Positions 1 to 8,891 of a stretch of DNA of 64,000 nt are shown here, in pieces. The position numbers and the translations under genes were made by a program. The DNA is from an uncultured Rhodospirillales bacterium (lineage in GTDB: Bacteria; Pseudomonadota; Alphaproteobacteria; ATCC43930; CGMCC-115725): NCBI GenBank assembly GCA_903828515.1, contig CAIKMD010000006.1, positions 124,001-188,000 on the forward strand, in the 5' to 3' direction. The notes under the pieces are model-generated. The model was not told where the DNA came from, ran no database searches, and saw only the letters and a list, made by a program, of their open reading frames with translations. Every line of letters starts with the position of its first letter. Within the stretch, counting starts at the first letter, position 1.

Positions 1-255
1 GGTTTTCCCTGATGGCTGTAAGACACGATTTTCATGAACAATTCCCCCCTTGATCGATTGGTGGGGATGTTAGTTCACCGGCCCACCGCTCGCCAGCAAA
101 AGCGCGGCTTTTGATGCCGGGGTCTCACAAAAAGTTTAGGAAACCGTGGGTTTGGACACGGGGATTGTGCGGGGCCGCCCGACCTAAAATGGAAGAATCC
201 CGCGGCAACCCCGTTGTCGGCTTTGGGCACGCCGCTTTTCAACCGCGATGGATCC
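1..255. other. No recognisable gene or site
   Basis: I see no reading frame with convincing protein character, no RNA gene and no strong inverted repeat in this first stretch. Frames that stay open here have the arginine-rich, low-complexity look of frames read through GC-rich non-coding DNA. Confidence 0.4.
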
Positions 256-366
256 ATGCGCGTTTTTCTCTATGCCGTGATCACTTTCTGGTTCGTGCTG
301 GTCGCCGTCAGTGCGGTCGATCTCCACGCTGCCGCGACAGTGATCGGCCTCGTTCATCCGGCATGA
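256..366 (+). CDS. Possible 36-residue single-span membrane peptide
   Basis: A short ATG-to-TGA frame encodes 36 residues beginning MRVFLYAVITFWFVLVAVSA. Residues 3-20 form one continuous hydrophobic stretch long enough to cross the membrane, followed by a short polar tail. No clear Shine-Dalgarno precedes the ATG, so translation is uncertain. It lies about 55 bases upstream of a broken secreted-protein gene. No family is recognised. Chance occurrence is a real alternative. Confidence 0.25.
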   Translation: MRVFLYAVITFWFVLVAVSAVDLHAAATVIGLVHPA

Positions 367-422
367 AATCCCGTCGTCGCGTTCGACCGCCACGTGTAGA
401 TCGATCTCCAGGAGACATTCCC

Positions 423-817
423 ATGATAAAGACACTGAGGATCGCCGCCTTTGCCGCCGCCGCGACTTCCATCATTTTTCGCGCGGCGACCTGTCGGTCT
501 GGCGCGGCGGACGCTGGGTTCACGATTGGCACGACGGCCGCTACGGCTGGTGGTGGTTCACCGGCGGCTATTGGTATTTCTATCCGCAGCCGGTCTATCC
601 CTATCCGGACTATGTTCCGCCGGCCATCGTCGTGCAGCAGGCGCCGCCGGTGCCGACCGGCCTGCCGCCGGCGCAGAACTGGTATTACTGCGACAATCCC
701 AAAGGCTATTACCCCTATGTCGCGTCCTGCGGCACGGCGTGGCGCGAGGTTCCGGCAACGCCCGCGCCGCAAGCACCGCCTGCGCCACCGCCGGGTCCGC
801 CGCCCGGTCGTCCATAA
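423..817 (+). pseudogene. Small secreted Trp/Tyr/Pro-rich protein, frame-shifted
   Basis: An ATG at 423 has a good Shine-Dalgarno (aggaga at about 410) and opens with a signal-peptide-like MIKTLRIAAFAAAA. That frame soon becomes arginine-rich nonsense. The frame one base earlier, from about 455 to the stop at 817, instead reads like a real protein: RGDLSVWRGGRW, GWWWFTGGYWYFYP, then QNWYYCDNPKGYYPYV and a Pro/Ala-rich tail. The last part matches a small secreted protein type of unknown function that I recall from Alphaproteobacteria, with WYYC..P.GYYPYV..C. Start and body are out of frame, with the break in a GC-repeat around 450-480. This is either a true pseudogene or a sequencing indel. 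The stop faces the end of the next gene on the other strand, 9 bases away. Confidence 0.55.
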
Positions 818-826
818 CTCGATTTG

Positions 827-1849
827 TCAGGGCTTTGCGCGAACCTTGGCGGCTTCGGCGCGATAGGCGGCGAGGATCGCGGCGCCGTTCGGGATACGCT
901 TCTGCCAATCGGCGATGACCGGCTCCACGAGTTCGTGCTGGTATCGGTCCTTGTCCGCGCTCGGCAGCGCCACGATGGTGTGACCGGTCAGCCCGCGCAC
1001 CGTATCCTGTGAGCCGGCATAGACGCGGTCCATCGCCGCGCCGAAATCGTCGCGCGCGGACTCATAGCCGCTGTTCTTGTCGAGCGCCGCTTTCGCCAGC
1101 GACGGCAGCTTGGCATACGAATCCTTGTTCATGACGACGAAGCTGCCGCCCGACCCGAGCCCGGTGATCAGATGGTTGCTGACGACCTCATGAAGCTTGA
1201 AGCCGACCAGGCCGAACCAGCCGATGATCACGCCATCGGCGGTGCGGCGCTGGAGGAGTTCATAGAGATTGCTCGGCGTGGAGCTGATCGGCGCGGCGCC
1301 GAGGCGCTGCGCGACGTCGGCATCGGCTTTGGTCAACGTGGCGATCTTCAATCCTTTTACGTCGTCGAGCCGCGCGATCGGCTTGCTGGCGTTGAGAAAA
1401 GATTGTGGATAGACGAACAGGCTCAGGACGTGAACTTCGTTGTATTCCGGTGCGATCAACCCGTCCTGATAGAGCTTCCAGAACGCGGCAGCGCCCTCGC
1501 GCCCGCCGATATCGGATGGAAGTTCGACCACGCTCGATCCCGGAAATTTGCCGCCGACCGAACCTTGCACACCGGTGCCGATATCGGCGGCGCCGACCAC
1601 GACCCGGTCGAAAACGTTGGCTGTCGTGGCGATGGTGCCGGCGAAGAAGGGCTGCAACTTAAGCGTGCCGTTGGCGTCTTTTTCGACCTTCGCGATCCAA
1701 GGCTGCCACATCATGGACCAGCTTGGCGATAGCGGGCCGCTGCCCGGTACCGCGAAACGCAACGTCAACGGTTCGTCGGCCCATCCCGGTGCGCTCCATC
1801 CGAGCAGCGCCAAGGCCAAACCGAGCGCGCAGGCTTTTTTCCCGATCAC
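827..1849 (-). CDS. TRAP transporter solute-binding protein (DctP family)
   Basis: This 340-residue exported protein starts at a GTG behind aggggaac and has a Sec signal peptide of about 24 residues ending GWA-DEP. The mature part has the DctP-family layout: an early LRFAVPGSGP strand, GAADIGTGVQG, the LDDVKGLKIA helix start, and the QRRTADGVIIGW segment where the conserved binding arginine of the family lies nearby. It would capture an organic acid in the periplasm for a TRAP permease. No DctQ or DctM gene is adjacent; the only TRAP permease subunit in the window is over 60 kb away. A similar binding protein lies at 9856. The divergent neighbour is a Rieske oxygenase, so an aromatic or aryl-carboxylate ligand is a reasonable guess. 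Confidence 0.85.
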   Translation of the reverse strand: MIGKKACALGLALALLGWSAPGWADEPLTLRFAVPGSGPLSPSWSMMWQPWIAKVEKDANGTLKLQPFFAGTIATTANVFDRVVVGAADIGTGVQGSVGGKFPGSSVVELPSDIGGREGAAAFWKLYQDGLIAPEYNEVHVLSLFVYPQSFLNASKPIARLDDVKGLKIATLTKADADVAQRLGAAPISSTPSNLYELLQRRTADGVIIGWFGLVGFKLHEVVSNHLITGLGSGGSFVVMNKDSYAKLPSLAKAALDKNSGYESARDDFGAAMDRVYAGSQDTVRGLTGHTIVALPSADKDRYQHELVEPVIADWQKRIPNGAAILAAYRAEAAKVRAKP

Positions 1850-1939
1850 GACGTTCCCCTCTCGATGTCCGTCTACGGCGCGGACGATGGGGCAAAGCTA
1901 GCGCAGTTGGCGCGGCGGGGACACTGAGATTGCATTTTA

Positions 1940-1969
1940 TTGCCCGCGCGACGCGTGATCCCCTATGGT
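1940..1969 (+). promoter_or_regulatory. Possible sigma70-type promoter for the Rieske gene
   Basis: TTGCCC (1940-1945) and TATGGT (1964-1969) are separated by 18 bases and each matches the consensus hexamer at four of six positions. Transcription would begin about 20 bases before the ATG at 1997. Judged by eye only, in a divergent gap where a promoter is expected. Confidence 0.25.
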
Positions 1970-1996
1970 GTTCACGCTATTCGAGGGAGGAAGCCG

Positions 1997-3304
1997 ATGA
2001 AAAAATCACCCGCGCGCACCAAAAAATCCGCGCCGCGCAAAGCCGCCGCATCGCAACGCACGATCACCAAAGCGCGCCCGCGCAAAGCGGCGGCGCCGGC
2101 GCGCAAGCCAGCCGCCGCCCGCGTGCTCGGCACTGCCTCGCGCATCGCGCAGGACCTGGTCGGGGTCGGCACCAAGGACCCGGCCGGTCGCATCTTCCGC
2201 CACTACTGGCTGCCGATCGAAGTCTCCGCCGATCTCGGCGAGAAGCCGAAAGAAGTGCGCTTCCTCGGCGAGGACCTCGTGCTGTTCCGTCACCCGAACG
2301 GCAAGCCGGGTCTGGTCGGGCGCAAATGCGCGCATCGCAATGCCTCGCTGGTGATGGGCACGGTCGAGCCCGAGGGGATTCGCTGCTGCTATCACGGCTG
2401 GCTCTACGACTGCACCGGTCAATGCATCGATCAGCCGGCCGAGCCGGATCGCAAGAAACTCGCGGCCTCGATCAAGATCGCGGGTTATCCGGCCGAGGAT
2501 CGCTATGGCATCATCTGGGCCTATTTCGGCGAGGGCGAGCCGCCGGTCATTCCGCCCTACGACATCTTCACCCGCACCGATGGTTTCAATCGCACGGTCA
2601 AGAGCTACCACAACTGCAACTGGCTGCAGGTCGCCGAGAACATGGTCGATCCGCTGCACACCTCGTTCCTGCATCGCTTCTCGCCGTTGACCGACGTGGT
2701 TGCCGAATGCCCGCGCTTCGACAAGACCGAGGACACGCAATATGGATTCGTGGTGCAGTCGACGCGCCTCGATCAGGGCCACTCGCGCCTCGATCATTTC
2801 GTCTTTCCGGCGATGAACCGCGTCGCGGTCAATCACATCCATCCGCCGCTCGAAATCTGCTGGTTCGTCACGCCGATCGACGAGACGCATACCTTGTCGG
2901 TGACGTACCGCTTCGTGCCGAACCCGCCGGGTGCCGACGAGGAAGCGATTCAGAAGCGGGTCAAATTCGTCGAGGACATGGACAAGAAAATCCCGCGCAA
3001 CTCGCCGCATGAAAGCGGCTCGCTGGTCTTCGCGCAGGATATGTGGGCGATGGAATCGCAAGGCCCGATCAGCGACCGGAATTTCGAGAACCTCGCCAAT
3101 TCCGATAAGGGCGTGATCCGCCTGCGCCGCGGCTATTGGGATGCGCTCAAAGCCATCGAGGCGGGACGCGATCCGCCGAATGTGTTGCGCGACGCGAGCG
3201 TGAAGGTGCTGAATTTCGAGACGGGCATCTTCCATCGCGGGGCCGATAATTTCGACCCCGCGCGCCGCAACGCGCATAGCCCGGCGGAGAAGCTGCCGGT
3301 CTGA
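1997..3304 (+). CDS. Rieske oxygenase alpha subunit with Lys/Ala-rich N-terminal extension
   Basis: This 435-residue protein is the terminal oxygenase of a Rieske non-heme iron system. The Rieske [2Fe-2S] ligands are Cys111/His113 (CAHR) and Cys130/His133 (CCYHGW). The mononuclear iron site follows as Asp218-x2-His221-x4-His226 (DPLHTSFLH). The long C-terminal half and RHYWLPI near the start place it with the phthalate 4,5-dioxygenase/LigX O-demethylase type rather than the naphthalene type. The ATG at 1997 is chosen because ggaggaag precedes it. The first 45 residues are unusual: a Lys/Arg/Ala-rich, probably disordered segment (MKKSPARTKKSAPRKAAA) absent from the other two oxygenases here. 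No reductase or ferredoxin gene adjoins. It would hydroxylate or O-demethylate an aromatic acid; the substrate is unknown. Confidence 0.85.
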   Translation: MKKSPARTKKSAPRKAAASQRTITKARPRKAAAPARKPAAARVLGTASRIAQDLVGVGTKDPAGRIFRHYWLPIEVSADLGEKPKEVRFLGEDLVLFRHPNGKPGLVGRKCAHRNASLVMGTVEPEGIRCCYHGWLYDCTGQCIDQPAEPDRKKLAASIKIAGYPAEDRYGIIWAYFGEGEPPVIPPYDIFTRTDGFNRTVKSYHNCNWLQVAENMVDPLHTSFLHRFSPLTDVVAECPRFDKTEDTQYGFVVQSTRLDQGHSRLDHFVFPAMNRVAVNHIHPPLEICWFVTPIDETHTLSVTYRFVPNPPGADEEAIQKRVKFVEDMDKKIPRNSPHESGSLVFAQDMWAMESQGPISDRNFENLANSDKGVIRLRRGYWDALKAIEAGRDPPNVLRDASVKVLNFETGIFHRGADNFDPARRNAHSPAEKLPV

Positions 3305-3308
3305 TCGC

Positions 3309-4094
3309 TCAGCCGGGGAAGAGGCCGCGTTTCGTCAGATAGTCGATGCAGAGGCGGTCATACGCCTCGGGCATCTCGAAATTGCAGGCATGGCCGGCGC
3401 CCTCGAGACAGACGATCTCCGAGCCTTTGATATGCGATTGCAGCTTGTAGGCTGATTCGCGGGTGAAGTCCTCGCTCGCGGTGATGATGAGCGTCGGCAC
3501 GTCGAGGCGCGGATAGAATTCGGGCTTCGCATCGGCCAGCGCCTGATTCATCAGGATGATGCTCTCGAGCGTTCCGGCATTGTTGAGCGCGCAGACCATG
3601 TCGGCGTAATGCTGGACATGCGGCATGGCGCGCATCTTCGGCGAAAAATGAAACAGAACCGCGGTGCGCCGCCGCGCGATGCCCTCGTCGCGATAGGCCT
3701 GTTTGCCCTTCAACTGGATCTCGCGAATGTCGGGCAGATAGCCGCAGCCCGACAGGATCATGCAATGCGTGCGCTGCGGGCGTTGATCCGCCATGTGCAT
3801 GGCGACTTCCGAGCCCATCGAATTGCCCTGGATGATGATCGGCCCCGACGTGATGCGATCGACCAGTTCCCAGCACGCCTGCGCCTGATCGGCCATCGAC
3901 ACGCCGTCCTGCGGCGCGGGCGAGCGGCCGTATCCGGCGAGGTCCACCGCGATGGTGCGGTACCAGGCGGAGAAATGCGCCGTCTGGAACATCCACAGGC
4001 GATGATCGTCGGGCGTCGAATGGAGGAAGATCATCGGCGTGCCGGTCGCCCCGATCTGTTCGTAATAGAGCGGACCGGGGATATGCCGTGCCAT
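3309..4094 (-). CDS. Alpha/beta hydrolase
   Basis: A 261-residue cytoplasmic alpha/beta hydrolase. It shows the oxyanion-hole strand MIFLHSTPDD, the nucleophile elbow GNSMG with Ser92, a likely acid in TASEDFT, and the catalytic His in GAGHACNFEMP near the C-terminus. GNSMG is also typical of meta-cleavage product C-C hydrolases and related carboxylesterases, so a role in hydrolysing a ring-fission product or aryl ester is plausible but not proven. It converges on the Rieske gene at 1997, with only 4 bases between their stops. Same-strand upstream neighbour is the kinase at 4151. Confidence 0.85.
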   Translation of the reverse strand: MARHIPGPLYYEQIGATGTPMIFLHSTPDDHRLWMFQTAHFSAWYRTIAVDLAGYGRSPAPQDGVSMADQAQACWELVDRITSGPIIIQGNSMGSEVAMHMADQRPQRTHCMILSGCGYLPDIREIQLKGKQAYRDEGIARRRTAVLFHFSPKMRAMPHVQHYADMVCALNNAGTLESIILMNQALADAKPEFYPRLDVPTLIITASEDFTRESAYKLQSHIKGSEIVCLEGAGHACNFEMPEAYDRLCIDYLTKRGLFPG

Positions 4095-4150
4095 GATCGC
4101 CTCCCGAAGATCGGGCCGTGACCGGCCCCTTTGTTGACGCCGCTATTGTG

Positions 4151-5677
4151 TCACGTTCGCGCGGCCGGCGCGAGCAGGGCGCGAATCCGGTCGCGGTTGT
4201 CGTCGAGCGTCCGGCTGGAATCGATGCGCTGCCAGCCGATCGCGCCGGTTGGAATCGAAAATTGGCTTTGCAACACGGTGGTATCGGCATCGGACGCATC
4301 GTTGACGCGCCCGGCAATCCGCTTTTTCAGCACATCGGCCGGCGCTTCGAGCCAAAGACCGAGGAACGGGACGCCGGCGCGGCTCGCTATCGTCGCGATG
4401 GCGTCGCGCTCCTCCGCGCGCAGGAACACTGCATCCGCGATGGCGGTGTATCCGGCGGCAACCGCGGCGGCGCATTGCGCACCCAATGCTTCATAGACGC
4501 GGGCGCTCGTCTCCGGTCCATAGGCGGACGGCGGCAGGCGCGTCTCGGGCGGCACGTTCGCCTGGCGTTTGCGCACGACATCGCTGCGAACGAGGCGCGC
4601 GCCCGGCGCGGGCAGGAAATCGGGCGCGAGTTTTTGCGCCAGGGTCGATTTGCCGGTACCGCTCAAGCCGCCGATGGCGATCAGCCTCGGCGTGCCGGGC
4701 CGCAGCAATGTCTGGGCAAGGGCGAGATAAGATTTCGCCTTGGCTTCGGTGTCGGCTGCGTGGTGCTGGCGGTCCTGCGTCGCCAGAACATGAGCGCGGA
4801 TCGCCGCCCGAACTGACAGGAAAAGCGGCATGGCCGGCAATCCGTCGGCTTGCTCCGCAAGATCGAAATAGCGGTTGAACACGATATTGGCGAGATCGTT
4901 CAGGTCGCGTTGGATCAGATCCATCAGCAGAAACGCGATATCGTAAAGCACGTCGATGCAGGACATCGCGTCGTTGAACTCGATGCAGTCGAACGGCGTC
5001 GGGCGATCCTCGAACAGGCAGACATTGCCAAGGTGAAGATCGCCGTGACAGCGCCGCACGGCGCCGCGGTCGTTTCGCCGATCGAGAAGCGCGGCGACTT
5101 TGGTCAGGCTTTCCCGCGTGGTCGCGGCCAGAGCATCGACCGAACGATGGTCGAGGGGCGGATAGCATTGGATGAGATTGTCGATGTTGCCCGTGATCGT
5201 CTGCGCCATCGCTGCACAGCCGCCACCGGTCGCGGTTTCGGCCTCGGCGTGGAACGCCGCGATCGCGTCGGTCAGGTTCCGCATCATCAGCGGCGTCAGT
5301 TGCTTTTTGTCCGCCAATGTCGCGAAGAGGCAATCGTCGGGAAAGCGACGCATCTCGAGTACCCAATCCACTGCCGCGCCCGTGCCGTCGAAGGCCAGCC
5401 GCCCGTCGGCATCGCGCGTGATCGCCCGCACATCGAGATAGAGCGCGGGCGCGGTACGGCGGTTGAGCGCGAGTTCGCGCCGGCAATTTTCTTCGCGCAA
5501 GGCCGGCGTCGAATAATCGAGATAGGAAAACCGTGCGGCGCGTTTCAGCTTGTAGACGCGCTGGCCGACCAGAAAGACGTGGGAAATATGCGTGTCGATC
5601 CGCTCGACCGTGACGCCGGGTTTGCCGTAACTGGCCGGGTCGGACAGAAAGGCGATGATTTCGTCCTGGTCGGACAC
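4151..5677 (-). CDS. Bifunctional APH-like phosphotransferase / AAA-type kinase protein
   Basis: A 508-residue fusion of two phosphoryl-transfer modules. Residues 1-325 resemble the aminoglycoside/small-molecule kinase fold with the catalytic loop HGDLHLGN at 211-218 and a later D-F/E motif (FDCIEFND). Residues about 330-508 form a P-loop kinase with Walker A GGLSGTGKST at 336-345. This architecture is known in bacteria (COG2187 plus COG0645 type) and is often annotated as aminoglycoside phosphotransferase, but its natural substrate is not established. I chose the GTG at 5677, preceded by aaggagt, because frames reaching further upstream run into the Cfa coding sequence. It sits 47 bases downstream of cfa on the same strand and is likely cotranscribed. 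No evidence makes it an antibiotic resistance gene. Confidence 0.8.
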   Translation of the reverse strand: MSDQDEIIAFLSDPASYGKPGVTVERIDTHISHVFLVGQRVYKLKRAARFSYLDYSTPALREENCRRELALNRRTAPALYLDVRAITRDADGRLAFDGTGAAVDWVLEMRRFPDDCLFATLADKKQLTPLMMRNLTDAIAAFHAEAETATGGGCAAMAQTITGNIDNLIQCYPPLDHRSVDALAATTRESLTKVAALLDRRNDRGAVRRCHGDLHLGNVCLFEDRPTPFDCIEFNDAMSCIDVLYDIAFLLMDLIQRDLNDLANIVFNRYFDLAEQADGLPAMPLFLSVRAAIRAHVLATQDRQHHAADTEAKAKSYLALAQTLLRPGTPRLIAIGGLSGTGKSTLAQKLAPDFLPAPGARLVRSDVVRKRQANVPPETRLPPSAYGPETSARVYEALGAQCAAAVAAGYTAIADAVFLRAEERDAIATIASRAGVPFLGLWLEAPADVLKKRIAGRVNDASDADTTVLQSQFSIPTGAIGWQRIDSSRTLDDNRDRIRALLAPAART

Positions 5678-5724
5678 CCGGACTCCTTCGCGCTGATCAG
5701 CCGTGCCGACGGAGGTTCGGCGAA

Positions 5725-6972
5725 CTAGGCCTTGGCGATCTGATAGAGCCCGACATCGATCATCGCGGTGCGGAACCCGGCTTCGCAATAGGCGAGGTAA
5801 TATTCCCACATGCGCTTGAACTGCACGGGGAATTTTGGCGATTCGATATACGGCCAGGCGGCGGCGAAGCGGCTGCGCCAGTCGGCCAGCGTGCGCGCAT
5901 AGCTCAATCCAAAGGTTTCGATGGCGCTCAAATCGAGTCCGGCCTGCTTGACCAGGTTGGCGAGGATCGACGGCGACGGCAGCATTCCGCCCGGGAAAAT
6001 GTGCAATTGGATGAAATCCGGCGTGGCGCGATAAAGCTCGTAGCGTTCGTCGGCGATGGTGATCGCCTGAACCACGGCGCGACCGCCGGGTTTGAGCCGG
6101 TCGCGCAATTGCCCGAAATAATTCGGCCAGTTCTTTTCGCCGACCGCCTCGATCATCTCGATCGACACGATGCGATCGAACTGCCCATCGACGTCGCGAT
6201 AATCCTTCAACTGGACGTCGCAATTCGACGCGAGCCCGGCCTGACCGAGCCGCGCGACCGAAAAGGCCTTTTGCTCTTCGGAGAGGGTCAATGCGGTGAC
6301 GTGGCAGCCGTGCTGGCGGATGAGATACTCGGCGAGGCCGCCCCAGCCGCAGCCGATTTCGAGTAGTTTCTCGCCGCCACGCAGCGCAAGAAAGTCGGCG
6401 ACGCGCTTGAACTTACGCTGTTGCGCGGCTTCGAGCGTGGTCGCGTCATCGGCATAGATCGCCGACGAATAGGCCATCGAGGGATCGAGCCACTTCGAAT
6501 AGAAGTCGTTCCCAAGATCGTAGTGATAGGCGATGTTCTTCTTGGCGCCCGAGCGGGTGTTGCGCCGGTAGAAATGTTGTAACCGGTCGAACCAGAGTTT
6601 CGGGGCGAATTGCGTCGGCGCTTCGTCGATCGGGCAGAAATTGCGCGCCGCCACTTCGAGCGCGGCGGTCAGGTCGGGGCTTTCCCAATCGCCGTCCATG
6701 AAGGCCTCGGCGAAACCGTTATGGCCGCCGGTCAGGAGACGGACCAGCGCGCGCCAACGGCGTAGCGAAATCATCCCGTTCGGCCCCGGCGTCTGTCCCT
6801 GAAAGGTCAGGCGTCGGCCCGAGGGCGTCTCGATCGTCAGCGAGCCTTCGACGACCTTGCGGCCCATGCGGCGGAGCAGCATGCCCACCGGGCCGAGCCG
6901 CCCCGGTTCCGCGTCGGTCTGGATCGTTCCCGTCTTTTCCGGTTTGGCATCATCGAAAAGATTCGACGACAT
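5725..6972 (-). CDS. cfa: Cyclopropane-fatty-acyl-phospholipid synthase
   Basis: This 415-residue protein transfers a methylene group from S-adenosylmethionine to unsaturated acyl chains of membrane phospholipids. The SAM site is LLEIGCGWGGLAEYL, preceded by the family segment YHYDLGNDFYSKWLD and followed by IEMIEAVGEKNW and the C-terminal SPKFPVQFKRMWEYYL. An N-terminal domain of about 120 residues is normal for the family. I prefer the ATG at 6972; an in-frame TTG at 7014 would add 14 residues, but they look unlike the family. Neighbours are the phosphotransferase/kinase downstream and a glutathione transferase upstream, suggesting a stress or envelope-maintenance group rather than catabolism. 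Confidence 0.92.
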   Translation of the reverse strand: MSSNLFDDAKPEKTGTIQTDAEPGRLGPVGMLLRRMGRKVVEGSLTIETPSGRRLTFQGQTPGPNGMISLRRWRALVRLLTGGHNGFAEAFMDGDWESPDLTAALEVAARNFCPIDEAPTQFAPKLWFDRLQHFYRRNTRSGAKKNIAYHYDLGNDFYSKWLDPSMAYSSAIYADDATTLEAAQQRKFKRVADFLALRGGEKLLEIGCGWGGLAEYLIRQHGCHVTALTLSEEQKAFSVARLGQAGLASNCDVQLKDYRDVDGQFDRIVSIEMIEAVGEKNWPNYFGQLRDRLKPGGRAVVQAITIADERYELYRATPDFIQLHIFPGGMLPSPSILANLVKQAGLDLSAIETFGLSYARTLADWRSRFAAAWPYIESPKFPVQFKRMWEYYLAYCEAGFRTAMIDVGLYQIAKA

Positions 6973-7101
6973 GGGTTTGGGCCTCGGCGCTAGGGGGCGA
7001 TGGATATCCGACAATCATGCGTTGCCGGTTGAGTGTAGAAGGAGATTGCGTGCGCGACCACCAAGGCCAAGAGCCCGATGGCGCGCGGCGCAACGGTCAG
7101 G

Positions 7102-7794
7102 TTATTCGGCGGCGACTTTTGCCGCATCGACGAACTGCGACACGTATTTGTTGCGGCGCTTCACCGTCTCGCGATACATCGCCTCCATCTCCGCCTCGGG
7201 AAAGGAATGCGTCGACGGACGCGCGAGCAATGCCTCAGCCCAGGCCTTGAGGCGCGGATATTTCTCGATGAAGCCGAGCGGTTTGATCCGGTCGAGGTAG
7301 ACGTAACGCTGCAGGAACGGCGCATAGGACGCATCGACCAGAGAATATTGCGCGCCGTTGAAATAGGGCCCCGCGCCTTGCGTCGCGAGTGCTTTTTCGA
7401 GCCGGTCGAACGCGGCAGGAATCTTGGCGACCGCCTTGTTGTAGTCGGCTTCGGTTTCGGCGTAGGCGCACGACGTGGCGGCGTCGGCAAAAGTCGGCAG
7501 GTAATCGGTCCAAGCGCGATTGACCGCGCGCTGCACCGGATCCTCGGGATGAAGCCGGGGCGCGATGGTCTCGTCGAGATATTCGGCGATCGCGTTCGAT
7601 TCGAACAACGACACTTTATCGTCGATGCGCAGTACCGGCACTTTCTTGTGCGGCGAGATCGCGAGGAACCAGTCGGGCCGGTTATCGGGGTCGATATGAC
7701 GGAATTCGAAATCAATTTTCTTCTCGCGCAGGGCGATCGCCGCGCGTTGCACCCAAGGGCAGGTCTTGAAACTGACCAGCGTGTATTTCGTCAT
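7102..7794 (-). CDS. Glutathione S-transferase family protein
   Basis: A 230-residue two-domain GST. The thioredoxin-fold N-terminal half has the active-site segment KTCPWVQRAAIAL (Cys-Pro-Trp, as in omega-like and ring-cleavage-associated GSTs), the cis-proline strand KVPVLRID and the glutathione-binding LFESNAIAEYLDE. The all-helical C-terminal half follows. The ATG at 7794 is taken because gaggga precedes it; an in-frame start 14 codons earlier lacks a ribosome site. It could be a detoxifying transferase, a glutathione lyase or an isomerase such as a maleylpyruvate-type enzyme acting after gentisate cleavage, but nothing in the sequence decides this. Confidence 0.85.
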   Translation of the reverse strand: MTKYTLVSFKTCPWVQRAAIALREKKIDFEFRHIDPDNRPDWFLAISPHKKVPVLRIDDKVSLFESNAIAEYLDETIAPRLHPEDPVQRAVNRAWTDYLPTFADAATSCAYAETEADYNKAVAKIPAAFDRLEKALATQGAGPYFNGAQYSLVDASYAPFLQRYVYLDRIKPLGFIEKYPRLKAWAEALLARPSTHSFPEAEMEAMYRETVKRRNKYVSQFVDAAKVAAE

Positions 7795-7908
7795 GATTCC
7801 CTCCGATGTATTCTTGTAATCCCGCCATGATTGCATGGCGGCGCATCGTCATAAACAGGAATCTTGGGCCCGCCGCCGCCCCCGAAAATCGCCCGCAATC
7901 AAGGGGAT

Positions 7909-8868
7909 TCAGGGCCTGACGGGCAGGAATTGGGTGGTCAGGATCTGGTCGTTGGTGGGCCGCGTGGTCAGCATGCCCATCTCGATGAAGGAATCCTTCA
8001 TCACCTCGACGGCTTGCGGATCGATATGCCCGTCATCCTCGAGCATCCCGATCTGCTCGTCATAGACCCGGTTCATGATGGCCACGCTTTCGTTCAGCGA
8101 TTTGGCCGCGATCTCGCTGGTCTTTTCCTTGTTCGCCTTCATATAGGCGATCGAGGCGAAGAACCCTTTGAGGAGCCGCGCGACGAGGTCGGGTTTCTCG
8201 GCGATGAGCTGTTGGCGCGCAAACAGCATGTGAGTGTGGAAATGCGGCGCGTATTGGCCGAGCTCGACGATGATCCGCCCCTGGTTGCGCTCCTCGAGCT
8301 GATAGCCGACCTCGACCGACCCCACCATGGCGTCGACCTGGTGCGTCTTGATCGCGGCGAGATTGGCCTCGAACGAACCCATCGCTACCGTCGTGACGCC
8401 GGCCTGGCCCCAGCCCTCCTGAATCGCCATCTGGCGGACCAGCCATTCGCTGACCGAGCCGACGCCCGACATCGCGATCATCTTTCCTTTGAGGTCGGCG
8501 ACGGTCTTCAACGGCGATTCCGTGATGGTGACGATCGAGATGTTGCGCGGCTGGGTCGCGAAGCCGGCAACGGCGAGCGACGGTTCGCCCTTGGCGACGA
8601 AGGCGAGATCGGCGCCGCTGCTCATGCCGAAATCGAGACTGCCGGCGGTCAGCGCCTGATGCAGGCGCGGCGAGTTGCCCATGTTGAGCACTTCGGCGTC
8701 GATGCCGTAATGCGCGAAGATGCCCAGTTCGATGCCGAGATCGGCGGGCACGAACGCCCAGAGCGCGGTGACCGCCTTGCCGATCAGGACCTTGTCGTTG
8801 GCCTGGGCCGATACCGCGCCGAACGCGGCGAAAACGGCCAGACCGGCGACGGCGCGTTGCCATCTCAT
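7909..8868 (-). CDS. ABC-type solute-binding protein, NitT/TauT (SsuA/THI5-like) family
   Basis: A 319-residue exported binding protein with a signal peptide of about 23 residues (cleavage near AQA-ND). Family landmarks are LGIELGIFAHYGIDAEV, the GSLDFGMSSGADLAF pocket strand, VADLKGKMIAMSG and a C-terminal helix set ending TTRPTNDQILTTQF. The family binds nitrate, sulfonates, pyrimidine precursors, riboflavin or phthalate-type acids. The start at 8868 follows the end of the gene at 8892 by only 23 bases, so the two are one transcript. No ABC permease or ATPase gene is near, so it depends on transporter parts encoded elsewhere or serves another role. Confidence 0.8.
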   Translation of the reverse strand: MRWQRAVAGLAVFAAFGAVSAQANDKVLIGKAVTALWAFVPADLGIELGIFAHYGIDAEVLNMGNSPRLHQALTAGSLDFGMSSGADLAFVAKGEPSLAVAGFATQPRNISIVTITESPLKTVADLKGKMIAMSGVGSVSEWLVRQMAIQEGWGQAGVTTVAMGSFEANLAAIKTHQVDAMVGSVEVGYQLEERNQGRIIVELGQYAPHFHTHMLFARQQLIAEKPDLVARLLKGFFASIAYMKANKEKTSEIAAKSLNESVAIMNRVYDEQIGMLEDDGHIDPQAVEVMKDSFIEMGMLTTRPTNDQILTTQFLPVRP

Positions 8869-8891
8869 CGAACGATGCGCCCCGTGTGTGA

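Noticed and set aside
4113-4128. Hairpin GGGCCG-tgac-CGGCCC as terminator of the kinase gene
   Set aside because: The stem is only six pairs and no T-run follows on the minus strand; too weak to annotate.
4151-5677. Antibiotic resistance gene or zeta-type toxin
   Set aside because: The HGDLHLGN and P-loop modules belong to a widespread chromosomal fusion of unknown substrate. There is no antitoxin gene or mobile context.
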